In this document: in pieces, positions 16,970-26,806 of the stretch | How positions within the stretch are numbered: position 1 is the stretch's first letter | Layout: each line of letters begins with the position of its first letter | Source: an uncultured beta proteobacterium | Lineage (GTDB): Bacteria > Pseudomonadota > Gammaproteobacteria > Burkholderiales > Burkholderiaceae_C | Assembly: GCA_903905735.1 (NCBI GenBank) | Contig: CAIVHU010000033.1 | Coordinates: 26,649-90,648 of the forward strand | Direction of reading: 5' to 3' | DNA length: 64,000 bases | Notes under the pieces: model-generated | What the model saw: the letters and a program-made list of their open reading frames with translations, nothing else | What the model was told of the DNA's origin: nothing | Databases searched by the model: none | Translations under genes and position numbers: made by a program

Positions 16970-18733
16970 TCAGCGTCGCTCCAGCGTGCGCACCAGCGCC
17001 GCTTCGGTGATGGCGTTCAGACTGCCTCGGGTGGTGATGGCTTGCGGCTCCAGCATCAGCTCAATCAGCGTCCCCCGTTCTCGGGCCAGCGCAGCCAGCA
17101 GTTCGGACTCAAACTGATCGGTGCGCTTGATGCGCACGCCGGCGTAACCGTAAGCCTGCGCCAAGGCGCAAAAGTTGGGGTTGACCAGCGGCGTGCCGGA
17201 CACCCGCTGTGGGTAGTCGCGCTCCTGGTGCATGCGGATGGTGCCAAACATGCCGTTGTTGAGCAGCAGGATGATGGTTTTGGCAGCGTATTGCACGGCC
17301 GTGGCCAGTTCCTGCCCGTTCATCAAAAAGTCACCATCGCCGGTGATGGTGAACACCGTGCGCTGCGTGGTGATGGCCGCCGAAATACCGGCAGGCACGC
17401 CGTAGCCCATGGCCCCATTGGTGGGGGCCAGCTGGGTCTTGAAGCCTTTGGCCAGTCCGTGGTAGCGGTAAAAGCGGTGCAGCCAGCTGGCAAAGTTGCC
17501 CGCGCCGTTGGTCAGCACCGCATCCTGCGGCAAGTGCTGCTGCAGCGTGGCGATGATCTGGGGCATATTGACCACACCCTGCTCCGTATCGCCCGGCAAA
17601 TCTGGCACCAGGCTGGGTTGCAGATTGGTCAGGTAATCCGCATGGCAGGTGGCTGACCAGCGCGCCCACGGGAACGATGCCGGGGCTGGCAGGTCTTTCA
17701 AGGCGGCCGCGGTGGACGGCATGCCGGCCTGGATGGCCAAGTCTGCCTGAAACACCCGGTTGAGCTCTTCGGCGCTGGCGTGGACATGCACCAGGGCTTG
17801 TTTGGGCCGAGGCGACTCGATCAGTGTGTAGCCGCTGGTGGTGATCTCGCCCAGACGGGCACCGATGGCCAGGATCAGGTCGCTGTCCCTGATACGCTGG
17901 GCCAGTTTGGGGCTGATGCCGATGCCCACGTCCCCCGCATACAAAGGATGGTGGTTGTCAAAGGTGTCCTGGAACCGGAACGCGTTGCTGATGGGCAGGC
18001 ACCAGTTCTCCGCGAAACGCTGCAAATCCTGCGCCGCCTGTGGCGACCAGCCACTGCCGCCGGCAATGACCATCGGCTGCTTTGCTATCAATAGCATGTC
18101 CCGCAATATGGATAGGGGCTTGAGCCCGATTTCACTCTCAACTTCTGTGACACGAGGCAAGGCTTGAAGTGGCGCGCTGCCAAACGCGTCAGTCGTGAGG
18201 GTCTGCCCCAGCATGTCTTCGGGCAGCACCAGCACCACCGGCCCGGGGCGACCCGCCATAGCAGTGGCAAAAGCGCGCGCCACGTATTCAGGGATACGCC
18301 GGGCATCGTCAATACGTTCCACCAGTTTGGCCATGCCACGGGTGCTGGGGCCAAAAAAGCTCAGGAAATTGACCTCCTGGAAGGCCTCGCGGTCACGCGT
18401 GTCACTGGCGACATCGCCGACAAACAGCACCATGGGCGTGCTGTCCTGAAACGCGGTGTGCACGCCGATGGACGCGTTGGTGGCACCGGGCCCGCGGGTC
18501 ACAAAGCACACGCCGGGGCGGCGCGTGAGTTTGCCATGGGCCTCAGCCATGAACGCCGCGCCGCCTTCCTGGCGGTTGATGACGAACTGGATCTGATCCT
18601 GATGCTGGTAAAAGCCGTCCAGCACCGCCAGAAAGCTCTCACCCGGCACGCCAAAGGCGTGCGTCACGCCTTGTTCGATCAGGCACTGCACCAGCAGGTG
18701 GCCCGCCAGTTGGGGGGAAGTCGTTGATTTCAT
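16970..18733 (-). CDS. ThDP-dependent enzyme, acetolactate synthase-like
   Basis: 587 residues from ATG 18733. The N-terminal Pyr domain carries the activating glutamate in FVINRQEGGAAFMAEAHG. The central domain is of the TPP-enzyme M type. The C-terminal PP domain has the GDGDFLMNGQEL motif closing with LLLNNGMFGT, the usual GDG-to-NN metal and diphosphate site. The fold covers acetolactate synthase, benzoylformate decarboxylase and related lyases; the substrate is not assignable. It overlaps the MFS gene by four bases (ATGA), so a shared metabolite is likely. An interspersed repeat (18076-18140) lies in frame and encodes PLSILRDMLLIAK before VIAGGSGW. Confidence 0.82.
   Translation of the reverse strand: MKSTTSPQLAGHLLVQCLIEQGVTHAFGVPGESFLAVLDGFYQHQDQIQFVINRQEGGAAFMAEAHGKLTRRPGVCFVTRGPGATNASIGVHTAFQDSTPMVLFVGDVASDTRDREAFQEVNFLSFFGPSTRGMAKLVERIDDARRIPEYVARAFATAMAGRPGPVVLVLPEDMLGQTLTTDAFGSAPLQALPRVTEVESEIGLKPLSILRDMLLIAKQPMVIAGGSGWSPQAAQDLQRFAENWCLPISNAFRFQDTFDNHHPLYAGDVGIGISPKLAQRIRDSDLILAIGARLGEITTSGYTLIESPRPKQALVHVHASAEELNRVFQADLAIQAGMPSTAAALKDLPAPASFPWARWSATCHADYLTNLQPSLVPDLPGDTEQGVVNMPQIIATLQQHLPQDAVLTNGAGNFASWLHRFYRYHGLAKGFKTQLAPTNGAMGYGVPAGISAAITTQRTVFTITGDGDFLMNGQELATAVQYAAKTIILLLNNGMFGTIRMHQERDYPQRVSGTPLVNPNFCALAQAYGYAGVRIKRTDQFESELLAALARERGTLIELMLEPQAITTRGSLNAITEAALVRTLERR
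18076..18140. repeat. Interspersed repeat, copy 5, in frame inside the ThDP gene
   Basis: GCTATCAATAGCATG is followed by GGATAGGGGCTTGAGCCCGA and TTTCACTCTC. This fits the dispersed module with a looser core. It lies at the linker before the central domain and keeps the frame open. Confidence 0.55.
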
Positions 18734-19944
18734 CGCGCTATTGTGCGCTGCCCTACACCCAGCGCTGCCACCACGCTGAGCAGCAGCACAGCGGCAGCAC
18801 CCATCAGCGTGGGACCGTACCAGCCCCGATCCATGAACGCGCCAAACACCACGGGCGAAATGGCAAAGCCGGTATCCAGCCCCGAATACACCAGCCCATA
18901 GACCCGCCCGGTCGCCCCTTTGGGCGTGGCTTTCTTGATCATCATGTCGCGCGACGGCCCGCCAATCCCCACCGCAAACCCGGTGGAGGCCAGCACCACC
19001 ATGCTCCAGGTTGGGCCAAACAGCCCGGTGCCGCACAGCGCCAGCAGCACCGCAGCAGCAGACATAGCGATCGCCACCACCCGGTCGCTATGCCGTGAAG
19101 TGGCCGCCACAAAACCGCCAACAAACATCCCCAAGGCCCCGCACAGCATGTAGGCGGTGAGCGTGAGCGTGGCTGTCTCGAAGGCGATGCCGTGCATCGC
19201 CTTGAGAATCGACACTGAAAAATTCTGCACCACGGCCAGCGTCATGGTCGAGAGCAAAAAGAAGCCAAAACACCACCACACCACCGGCAGTTTCATGAAG
19301 GCCATGCTGTGTTCGGCAGGTGTATCCGGGTGGTGCACAGCCACCTGCGTGCTGAGCTTGTCACGGTTGACAAACAACACCGCAATGATGACCAGATACA
19401 ACACCGCAGCCACCAGATACGCCGTGCGCCAGCTGTACAAGACGCTCAAAGTCGCAAAAAACACCGGTGCCAACGCCCAGCCCAGATTGCCCGTGAGCCC
19501 GTGGGCACTGAAGGCGTGGCCCAGCCGGAGTGTCGACACACGCTGGTTCAAAATGGTGAAATCCACCGGGTGAAAGGTGGCATTGGCCAACCCGGCCACC
19601 GCAGCCACGCCCATCAAACCGCTGTAGCCGGTGACTTTGGAGGCCAGCAAACAGGCCAGCACAAACAGGCCGAGTGCGCCAAACAACATCGGCCGTGCAC
19701 CGACCCTGTCCACCACAAACCCGGCCGAGGCCTGCCCGATACCCGACACCACAAAAAACGTGCTCATCAGCAAGCCCAGCTGTGAGTAGCTCAGCCCGAA
19801 CTCGGTCATGAACACCGGAAACAGCGGTGGCAGTAGCAAGTGCCCAAAGTGCGAGGCCGCATGCGCCAGCCCGACCAGGCCGATGATGGCCGCGTCTTGC
19901 TGCAAGGGAACGGGAGCGTGAAGGGCGTGCGTGGCAGTGGTCAT
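18730..19944 (-). CDS. Major facilitator superfamily transporter
   Basis: 404 residues from ATG 19944, giving MTTATHALHAPVPLQQ; the upstream extension is not convincing. About twelve hydrophobic helices are visible. The loop 2-3 motif reads GFVVDRVGARPMLFGA, the MFS A-motif, and GGPSRDMMIKKATPKGATG lies in the second half. The substrate is unknown. Its stop codon overlaps the start of the ThDP gene, so the transporter and enzyme are probably made together, as for uptake and breakdown of a carboxylate. Confidence 0.82.
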   Translation of the reverse strand: MTTATHALHAPVPLQQDAAIIGLVGLAHAASHFGHLLLPPLFPVFMTEFGLSYSQLGLLMSTFFVVSGIGQASAGFVVDRVGARPMLFGALGLFVLACLLASKVTGYSGLMGVAAVAGLANATFHPVDFTILNQRVSTLRLGHAFSAHGLTGNLGWALAPVFFATLSVLYSWRTAYLVAAVLYLVIIAVLFVNRDKLSTQVAVHHPDTPAEHSMAFMKLPVVWWCFGFFLLSTMTLAVVQNFSVSILKAMHGIAFETATLTLTAYMLCGALGMFVGGFVAATSRHSDRVVAIAMSAAAVLLALCGTGLFGPTWSMVVLASTGFAVGIGGPSRDMMIKKATPKGATGRVYGLVYSGLDTGFAISPVVFGAFMDRGWYGPTLMGAAAVLLLSVVAALGVGQRTIAR

Positions 19945-19999
19945 GCAGGGAATGTTATCGGCGTGGCCGTTCAGGCGCTGGCCTTGGCCGCCAAGACCC

Positions 20000-21616
20000 T
20001 CAGGCCCGCTGCAGCCGCGCCAGCACCAGCAAATAGCTGTAAAACTTTTTGTTGCCAGGGTTGATCTCATGCACCCGGTCAAGCAGGTCGCGGGCCTCGG
20101 CAGCCAGAGCGTCGCTGTAGCCGCCCTTGTTCATCTGGGCGATCAGCAGGCCACACAGGTTGACGATCATCACCTCGCTGGTGGGCAGCTTTTTGACCGC
20201 CGAGCGCAGCAATGTTGCGCCTTGCTGGAACTGGCCTTGCTTGGCCAGCATCACACCCTGGTTGTTGATGTCGATGACCTCCTGGCGTGAGGCCTTGATC
20301 AGCGCCTGACCCTCACCAGCGAGGTTTTCACCGGCAAAAATGGCTTCAATGTCGCTGGACAGCTGGGCGTTTTCATGGTCGTTCTTGATGACTTCGCCGA
20401 GCAGTTCACAGGCTTTGTCCTTGTGCCCGAGCTTCAGGTGTGATTTGGCCAGCTCCACCATCAGCTCCGGGCTGAGCTTGCCGCCCATTTGGGTGGCCAA
20501 CTGCTCGGCTTGCGCCATGGCAGCTTGCGCTTTATCGGTTTGACCGAGCTTTAGATAAACCCGGCTCTCGGCAGCGGCAGTTAGCCGCGCCGCCGCCGAG
20601 TTGTATCTGAAATCGGTTTTGCTGCGTTTGAGCACATTCAGGGCTTCTTGCGATTCGCCTTTGTCGAGCAGCACCTCGGCCAGGCGGGCGTACACCGCCG
20701 GGCTTTTGAAGCTGGAAAACTCGCTGATCTTGATGTTTTTCTCAAACGCGGTTTGGGCCTGGTCCAGATCACCGTTCTTCAGGGCGGTGTCGCCCAGTGT
20801 TTTTTGCCGCAGCGGCGAGTTGGGCGACAGCTTGGCGGCGCGCTCAAGCGTTTGTTGGGCCTGCACCAGATCGCCCATGGCCTCATAGGTTTTGGCCAGC
20901 CAGTCAGCGGCTTCGATGTACATCTGGTTTTCCGCCAGCACCTGCTGGAACAGGGTGACCGCTCCGGCGAGGTCGCCGGTATAAAACAACACCTTGCCCA
21001 AACCAGTCTTGGCCCAGGCCACGCTGCGCTGCGCCAGCACGGTCTCATACACCGTGCGGGCTGCGTCATAGTCACCCAGTGTGAGCAACAGGTCACTTTT
21101 GATGCGCAAGACCTCATGCGGGTTGGCAGACTGCATCCTGATCAGCAGGTCGCATTGCGCCAGCGCTGCACCAAAGTCCTTGGCGCGGATGGCCGCCTCG
21201 ACCACGCCCAGCGACTGTTTGCGGGCGATGAGTTTCTCCAGGCGGCTTTGCAACAGCACCTGATTGATGGGTTTGAGCAGATAGTCGTCGGGTTTGATCT
21301 CGGCCGCACCCATCACCATGTCAGCGGTTTTTTCGGCGGTGACGATGACCCAGATGGTCGACACCCCAATCAGGTTGCGCGCCCGGGCCTCTTCCAGCAC
21401 CTGTTGGCCATTGGCACCCGGACCCAGGTTGAAGTCGCAAATGACGATGTCGTATTTACTCGATGACAAATGGCTGATGGCATCGCGGCCATGGCAGGCC
21501 GTGTCCACCCGCGTCATGCCCATGGATTTGACAAACTCGCGCAGCATGGTGCGCATGCTCTGAAAATCATCAATGATCAGTGTGTTGGCTTGTTGCAGCG
21601 TCAAAGTCATCGGCAT
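20000..21616 (-). CDS. Response regulator with CheY receiver and TPR repeats
   Basis: 538 residues. The N-terminal receiver (about 1-125) has LIIDDFQSMRTMLREFV, the phosphoacceptor aspartate in DIVICDFNLGPGANGQ, and YLLKPINQ with the conserved lysine. The remainder consists of tetratricopeptide helices, for example AKTYEAMGDLVQAQQTLERA and GDTALKNGDLDQAQTAFEKN. There is no DNA-binding or enzymatic output domain, so signalling is probably through protein contacts. The kinase gene ends three bases upstream of it. Confidence 0.85.
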   Translation of the reverse strand: MPMTLTLQQANTLIIDDFQSMRTMLREFVKSMGMTRVDTACHGRDAISHLSSSKYDIVICDFNLGPGANGQQVLEEARARNLIGVSTIWVIVTAEKTADMVMGAAEIKPDDYLLKPINQVLLQSRLEKLIARKQSLGVVEAAIRAKDFGAALAQCDLLIRMQSANPHEVLRIKSDLLLTLGDYDAARTVYETVLAQRSVAWAKTGLGKVLFYTGDLAGAVTLFQQVLAENQMYIEAADWLAKTYEAMGDLVQAQQTLERAAKLSPNSPLRQKTLGDTALKNGDLDQAQTAFEKNIKISEFSSFKSPAVYARLAEVLLDKGESQEALNVLKRSKTDFRYNSAAARLTAAAESRVYLKLGQTDKAQAAMAQAEQLATQMGGKLSPELMVELAKSHLKLGHKDKACELLGEVIKNDHENAQLSSDIEAIFAGENLAGEGQALIKASRQEVIDINNQGVMLAKQGQFQQGATLLRSAVKKLPTSEVMIVNLCGLLIAQMNKGGYSDALAAEARDLLDRVHEINPGNKKFYSYLLVLARLQRA

Positions 21617-21619
21617 CTT

Positions 21620-22312
21620 TCAGGGCAAGGCCACCACAAAGCAACCGCCGCCAAAGGCACCGCCGTTGTCGATGGTGAGCGATCCCCTGCGGCCATTGTT
21701 GTGATGCAGATGCGCCACCTGCGCCGAGAAATAAAACCCCAGGCCAGTGCTGCCGCTGAAAAAATTCACACCCTTGTCTGCCCCCACGCCACCCTGCTCC
21801 AGCATGTGCGCCGGGTAGCCGGGGCCGTTGTCCTCCACGCGCAGCACCAGCGCGCCGTCTTGCAGCTGCGCGGCGATGCGGATTTTGTCTTGGGTGTAGT
21901 TACAGGCATTGTTGAGCGCGTTGAGCAGCACGCCGGTCATCAGGTCGTGGTCAAAATACCAGTCGAAATCATCGGCGCAATCCACCTCGACGCTGATCCC
22001 TTTGAAATCCAGCACCGAGCGCTGTTGCGCCACCGCCTCAGCGATCAGCTCGGCCACCGATTGTTCGCGGATGTCCAGCGGGTAGGTGGATTTGCCAAAT
22101 TTGTACAGGCTGAGCAACTGGATCAGGTTGGCGTTGACCCGGTGCGCCTGGGCAATCACCACCACCAGGCTGTCAAAGGCCTCGAGGTCGCCCCGCGCCT
22201 TGGCATCATGCGCAATCTGCTCCAGCGCATGCACCTGCACGTTCACCGAGTTTTTCATGTCATGGATGGACGAGGCCATCAAATCGGTGAAGCTGATTTC
22301 ATCAAAGCTCAT
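21620..22312 (-). CDS. Small soluble sensor histidine kinase
   Basis: 230 residues from ATG 22312. The H-box is LMASSIHDMKNSVNVQVHAL and the HATPase domain has LNALNNACNYTQ (N box), VEDNGPGYP (G1) and STGLGFYFSAQ (G2). No membrane helix, PAS or other sensor domain is visible, so it may be a cytoplasmic relay that receives its signal through a partner. It is directly followed by the TPR response regulator and is divergent from the hemerythrin-like gene at 22463. Confidence 0.82.
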   Translation of the reverse strand: MSFDEISFTDLMASSIHDMKNSVNVQVHALEQIAHDAKARGDLEAFDSLVVVIAQAHRVNANLIQLLSLYKFGKSTYPLDIREQSVAELIAEAVAQQRSVLDFKGISVEVDCADDFDWYFDHDLMTGVLLNALNNACNYTQDKIRIAAQLQDGALVLRVEDNGPGYPAHMLEQGGVGADKGVNFFSGSTGLGFYFSAQVAHLHHNNGRRGSLTIDNGGAFGGGCFVVALP

Positions 22313-22373
22313 GGGTTTCAAACCTGGGTGGCAGGCGACAAGTAAGCAACTCCTGATTCTAGGGACAAACCCA

Positions 22374-22393
22374 CCAAGCCAACAGGGGCTTGG
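22374..22393. promoter_or_regulatory. Short inverted repeat in the kinase-hemerythrin divergent region
   Basis: CCAAGCC and GGCTTGG flank six bases in the 150-base gap between two divergent genes. It could be an operator. The evidence is weak because seven-base arms can arise by chance. Confidence 0.25.
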
Positions 22394-22462
22394 AACAACA
22401 GCACACCACCGATAAACTGCCCGCACGCCACTCCGGCGCAGAGCCTTTTTCCAGACCGATTC

Positions 22463-23161
22463 ATGCCACTTTCCACCCTCCCCCACACCAGCGACGCGCT
22501 GATTGACTACATCCTGAGCGAATTCCATGAGGGCCACCGCCGCGACCTGCCTGTGCTCATCGCCCTGGCGAAACAACTGACCACCGACACCGCCAAACCG
22601 TCATTCGCTGACGAATTGAAGGCACTGATGGTCGATCTGGAAGCGCACATGTTCAAGGAAGAAATGCGCCTTTTCCCCATGATGGAGCAAGGTGGCAACA
22701 CCCTGATCACGCTGCTGATCGACGACATGATGCAGGAGCACGCCCGCCACAGCCTGCACACCCCGCAGATGAGCCAGCGCCTCGCCGCCATACGGGTGCC
22801 GCCAGAGCAGCAGGACACGCTGGACCAGTTGACCGCTGGCTGGCAGGTATTTCTGGCAGAGCTTGCCAAACACGTCCATTCCGAGGACGATATGCTTTTC
22901 CCGATGTTTGAGGCACCCGCCCCGGTCGCCTGTCCCGTTGTAGCTCACCCTCGCCGCAAGGCGCAAAGGAGTTCGCATGGCATTCACTGTCACCGCACAA
23001 CACCTGGCCACCATCGCCGGGCGCACCACGCCGCTGATGGCCGGACTGGCAGACTGGATGAACCAGCTTTGCCCGTAGTACGAGATCGACACGCCGAAGG
23101 AGTTTTGCCACTTTCTGGCGCAGGCCTGCCACGAGTCGGACCACTTTGTGACGCTGCGTGA
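22463..23161 (+). CDS. Hemerythrin HHE-domain protein with a run-on C-terminus
   Basis: The first about 155 residues form a hemerythrin-like four-helix bundle with iron-ligand histidines and glutamates in FHEGHRRDLPVL, LEAHMFKEEMRLFP, QEHARHS and KHVHSEDDMLFPMFE. This resembles the di-iron part of RIC/YtfE proteins and suggests oxygen, NO or iron-sulfur repair chemistry. After VACPVVAHPRRKAQRS the frame runs on for over 180 bases inside the following lysozyme-like gene and looks like out-of-frame sequence. An ancestral stop may have been lost by a one-base frame change (a TAG lies in the adjacent frame near 22940). Confidence 0.75.
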   Translation: MPLSTLPHTSDALIDYILSEFHEGHRRDLPVLIALAKQLTTDTAKPSFADELKALMVDLEAHMFKEEMRLFPMMEQGGNTLITLLIDDMMQEHARHSLHTPQMSQRLAAIRVPPEQQDTLDQLTAGWQVFLAELAKHVHSEDDMLFPMFEAPAPVACPVVAHPRRKAQRSSHGIHCHRTTPGHHRRAHHAADGRTGRLDEPALPVVRDRHAEGVLPLSGAGLPRVGPLCDAA

Positions 23162-23786
23162 ATACGCCTCCGGGCGCGCCTACGAGGGCCGGGTCGATCT
23201 GGGCAACACCCAGCCGGGTGATGGCGTGCGCTTTCGGGGCCGCGGCATCTTCCAGACCACCGGGCGTGCCAACTACATGCAATTGGGCATCAAAAAAGGC
23301 CGCCGCGACCTGTTCATCAACAACCCAGAATTGCTGGAGCAGCCCGAATACGCGGTGTGGAGCGCCTGCGAATACTGGAAAACCCGTGGCCTCAACGACA
23401 TCGCCAACCATGCCGATACCGCCGTGCTGAAGAAGAAATACCGGGGCAATGTCATCGACGTGTCGCCGGTGGAATACATCAGCATCGCCATCAACGGCGG
23501 CTACAACGGCATGGACGAGCACAAGAAGTTTTACGCCAAGGCACAGCAGGTGCTGGTGGCACCCCGAGCCGCCACCGTACCGCGCGGTCTGCCAGCGGCA
23601 CCCGCCATTGCCAAAAAACGCGCCAAACCGGCCAGCCGCGTCGCCGCGCCCGTTTCTGTGGCGGCACCGACACCAGCGCCAGCCAAGGCCAAGCGGCGCA
23701 TACAAACGACACCCCAAGCGACAACCTCCCCGGCACGCCATTCTGCTGAACCGAAGCTGGCGACTGCCACCCCGGTGAAGCCATGA
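22977..23786 (+). pseudogene. GH19-type lysozyme/chitinase-like gene interrupted by an amber codon
   Basis: The ATG at 22977 follows a good AAAGGAG. Codons 1-33 read MAFTVTAQHLATIAGRT...LCP, codon 34 is TAG (23076-23078), and the same frame continues YEIDTPKEFCHFLAQACHES to 23786. The glutamate in ACHESDHF would be the catalytic acid, and GVRFRGRGIFQTTGRANYM is typical of GH19/phage-type lysozymes. The C-terminal about 80 residues are rich in A, P and K, unusual for the family. The gene is therefore either inactivated, dependent on amber readthrough, or a sequencing error. The ATGA at its end couples it to the next ORF. Confidence 0.75.
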
Positions 23787-23992
23787 CGATCCACAGCAGC
23801 ACAATCACCGCCATCAACGGTCACCTGCTCACCGTGGTTAACGCCAAAGGCAAAAAGCAGACGCTGGAAACCAGCTCACTGCGCGGCCTCAAACCCGGTG
23901 TGCTAATTGCCATCTGTGAAGAAGATTGCGGCCGTCTGCGCATCGGCGATCGCTGGACGCGGATCAAAAGCATTGCCCCGGTACGACGCTGA
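23783..23992 (+). CDS. Small hypothetical protein coupled to the lysozyme-like gene
   Basis: A 69-residue protein, MTIHSSTITAINGHLLTVVN onward, with alternating hydrophobic and charged residues suggesting a small beta barrel. It has a cysteine pair in CEEDCGRLRIGD. No family is recognised. It overlaps the preceding gene by four bases (ATGA), which supports translation. An interspersed repeat begins shortly after the stop. Confidence 0.55.
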   Translation: MTIHSSTITAINGHLLTVVNAKGKKQTLETSSLRGLKPGVLIAICEEDCGRLRIGDRWTRIKSIAPVRR

Positions 23993-24002
23993 TTCACTCC
24001 CA

Positions 24003-24066
24003 AAAATAGAGCTGTCAGCCCTTAAAAATCAATGGCTGGAAGCCGATTTCTTATATAAATCAGCGA
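24003..24066. repeat. Interspersed repeat, copy 6
   Basis: AAAATAGAGCTGTCAGCCCT, then CAATGGCTGGAAGCCGATTT and ATATAAAT follow the dispersed-module order. It lies between the convergent small ORF and clpB. Confidence 0.65.
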
Positions 24067-24084
24067 TGCCTGGGTACGGGCTCT

Positions 24085-26688
24085 TTACGCCGCTGTACCC
24101 TTGCTGAAGCTGAATTGCCCCGGCGCCTGAATCGGATCGACACCCACCACGATGGTGTCTTTCGGCGCAAACAAACCTTCGAGCAACAGCTTCGACAGCG
24201 GGTTCTCGATGCGCTGCTGAATCGCGCGTTTGAGTGGCCGCGCGCCAAAGATCGGGTCGAACCCCACTTTGGCCAATTCGGCCACCGCCGCGTCGCTGAC
24301 CTCCATACCCAGTTCCATGTGCGCCAGACGGGCTTTGAGTACCGCCAACTGGATCTTGGCAATGTCGGCAATGTGGCTGGCATCCAGACTGTGAAACACC
24401 ACGGTTTCATCAATGCGGTTCAAAAACTCGGGGCGGAAGTGGTTCTTCAGCTCGGCAGTCACCGCGTCCTTCACGTCCTCATAGGGTTCGCCCACCATCG
24501 CCTGGATCATCTGTGAGCCGATGTTGCTGGTCATCACGATCACGGTGTTTTTGAAGTCCACGGTGCGGCCCTGACCATCGGTCAGGCGGCCATCGTCGAG
24601 CACCTGCAGCAGCACATTGAATACATCCGGGTGGGCTTTTTCCACCTCGTCGAGCAGCAGCACGCTGTAGGGTTTGCGGCGCACGGCTTCAGTCAGGTAG
24701 CCGCCTTCTTCATACCCTACATAGCCCGGAGGCGCGCCAATCAAGCGTGCCACGCTATGCTTTTCCATGAACTCGCTCATATCGACGCGAATCAGGTGGT
24801 CTTCAGAATCGAACAAAAAGCCAGCCAGCGCCTTGCACAGTTCGGTCTTGCCCACACCCGTGGGCCCGAGGAACAGGAACGAGCCCGTCGGCCGGTTCGG
24901 GTCAGACAGGCCTGATCGTGACCGGCGAATGGCGTTGGCGACGGCACCGATGGCTTCGTCCTGCCCCACCACGCGTTGGTGCAGCTTGACCTCCATCTGC
25001 AATAACTTGTCACGCTCGCCCTGCATCATCTTGGAGACCGGAATGCCGGTGGCGCGACTCACCACCTCGGCAATTTCCTCGGCACCAACCTGCGTGCGCA
25101 GCAGGCGAGGCGCAGCACCCTCGGTGCGGTTGTTTTCATTGTCCTGGGCTTCCCTGAGGCGCTTTTCCAAGTCGGGCAGCTTGCCATATTGCAATTCGGC
25201 CACCTTGTTGAAGTCGCCCTTGCGGGTGAATTCATCAATCTGGAACTTGAGTTGGTCAATCTGCTCGCGCAGATCGCCACTACCAAGCGCGCTGGCTTTT
25301 TCGGCCTTCCAGATTTCATCGAAATCGGCAATTTCCTTTTCCAGCCGGGTGAGTTCTTCGTTGATGAGTCCCAAACGCTTCAAGGAGGCGTCGTCCTTTT
25401 CTTTTTTGACAGCTTCACGCTCGATCAGCAATTGGATTTTCCGGCGGTCCAGCTTGTCCATGACTTCGGGCTTGGAGTCCATCTCGATCTTCACCTTGCT
25501 GGCGGCTTCGTCGATCAGGTCAATCGCCTTGTCCGGCAGAAAACGGTCGGTGATGTAGCGGTTGGACAACTCTGCCGCGGCGACGATGGCCGGGTCGGTG
25601 ATCTCGACGTTGTGGTGCTTTTCGTAGCGCTCTTTCAGGCCACGCAGAATGGCAATGGTCGCTTCCACCGTGGGCTCACCGACCAGAATTTTCTGGAAAC
25701 GGCGCTCCAGCGCGGCGTCCTTTTCGATGTACTTGCGGTATTCGTCGAGCGTGGTGGCTCCGACGCAATGCAGTTCACCGCGCGCCAGGGCGGGCTTGAG
25801 CATGTTGCCCGCGTCCATGGCCCCTTCGGCCTTGCCGGCACCGACCATGGTGTGCAATTCGTCGATGAACACAATGGTCTGGCCTTCGTCCTTGGCCAAA
25901 TCCTTGAGCACGTTTTTCAGGCGTTCTTCAAATTCACCCCGGAACTTGGCACCGGCCAGCAACGAGGCCATGTCCAAGCTCAGCACGCGCTTGCCTTTGA
26001 GGGATTCCGGCACCTCACCAGCCACGATGCGCTGCGCCAGTCCTTCGACGATGGCAGTTTTGCCGACACCGGGCTCGCCAATCAGGACAGGGTTGTTTTT
26101 GGTACGACGCTGCAGCACCTGGATGGCACGGCGGATTTCATCGTCGCGGCCAATCACCGGGTCGAGCTTGCCCAAACGGGCGCGTTCGGTCAGGTCGATG
26201 CAATACTTTTTGAGCGACTCGCGCTGGTCTTCGGCGTCAGCGCTGTCCACATTCTGGCCGCCGCGCACGGCATCAATGGCGGTTTCCAGACTCTTACGGG
26301 TCAGCCCATTGGCGCGCGCCAGATCGCCCAGTGCACCCTTGGCATCGCTCAAGGCCAGCAAAAACAACTCGCTGGCGACGAACTGGTCATTGCGCTTGAT
26401 GGCTTCCTTCTCGGTGGCCTGCAAAATCTTGCCCAGCTCCGGCCCGCCCTGCACCTGGTCCTGACCGGTGACCTGAGGCAGCCGTTTGACCGCCGCCTCG
26501 GCCCCCGACAGCAAGCCCGACACATTCACCCCGGCGCGTTGCAACAGCGCCTTGGGGCCGTCGGTCTGCTTGATCATTGCCACCAGCAGGTGCGCGGGCT
26601 CGATGTAAGCGTGGTCGTTGGCCAGGGCCAGCGACTGCGCGTCGGCCAGGGCTTCCTGAAATTTGGTGGTGAATTTTTCGATACGCAT
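24085..26688 (-). CDS. clpB: ClpB disaggregase
   Basis: 867 residues, the usual length. It has an N-terminal Clp_N double repeat and NBD1 with Walker [16 protein letters not shown] coiled-coil middle domain spans about 410-530. NBD2 has Walker [15 protein letters not shown] and the sensor region [13 protein letters not shown]. It resolves protein aggregates with DnaK after heat stress. Regulation is direct from the sequence: a perfect sigma-32 promoter lies at 26720-26747. The ATG is preceded by AGGAG. Confidence 0.98.
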   Translation of the reverse strand: MRIEKFTTKFQEALADAQSLALANDHAYIEPAHLLVAMIKQTDGPKALLQRAGVNVSGLLSGAEAAVKRLPQVTGQDQVQGGPELGKILQATEKEAIKRNDQFVASELFLLALSDAKGALGDLARANGLTRKSLETAIDAVRGGQNVDSADAEDQRESLKKYCIDLTERARLGKLDPVIGRDDEIRRAIQVLQRRTKNNPVLIGEPGVGKTAIVEGLAQRIVAGEVPESLKGKRVLSLDMASLLAGAKFRGEFEERLKNVLKDLAKDEGQTIVFIDELHTMVGAGKAEGAMDAGNMLKPALARGELHCVGATTLDEYRKYIEKDAALERRFQKILVGEPTVEATIAILRGLKERYEKHHNVEITDPAIVAAAELSNRYITDRFLPDKAIDLIDEAASKVKIEMDSKPEVMDKLDRRKIQLLIEREAVKKEKDDASLKRLGLINEELTRLEKEIADFDEIWKAEKASALGSGDLREQIDQLKFQIDEFTRKGDFNKVAELQYGKLPDLEKRLREAQDNENNRTEGAAPRLLRTQVGAEEIAEVVSRATGIPVSKMMQGERDKLLQMEVKLHQRVVGQDEAIGAVANAIRRSRSGLSDPNRPTGSFLFLGPTGVGKTELCKALAGFLFDSEDHLIRVDMSEFMEKHSVARLIGAPPGYVGYEEGGYLTEAVRRKPYSVLLLDEVEKAHPDVFNVLLQVLDDGRLTDGQGRTVDFKNTVIVMTSNIGSQMIQAMVGEPYEDVKDAVTAELKNHFRPEFLNRIDETVVFHSLDASHIADIAKIQLAVLKARLAHMELGMEVSDAAVAELAKVGFDPIFGARPLKRAIQQRIENPLSKLLLEGLFAPKDTIVVGVDPIQAPGQFSFSKGTAA

Positions 26689-26719
26689 GGCGAACTCCTG
26701 AAATTTTGAATTGCTTCAC

Positions 26720-26747
26720 AGATGGGGGCCTTGCTGGGGCTTTCAAG
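26720..26747 (-). promoter_or_regulatory. Sigma-32 heat-shock promoter of clpB
   Basis: On the minus strand CTTGAAA (26747-26741), 13 bases, then CCCCATCT (26727-26720) match the sigma-32 consensus CTTGAAA-N13-CCCCATNT completely. The -10 element lies about 32 bases upstream of the clpB ATG. Confidence 0.92.
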
Positions 26748-26806
26748 CGCAGAGGCGGCGACGGAAGCATTGATATCCGAGATGGAAGCTCGCCATTCCT
26801 CATCAG

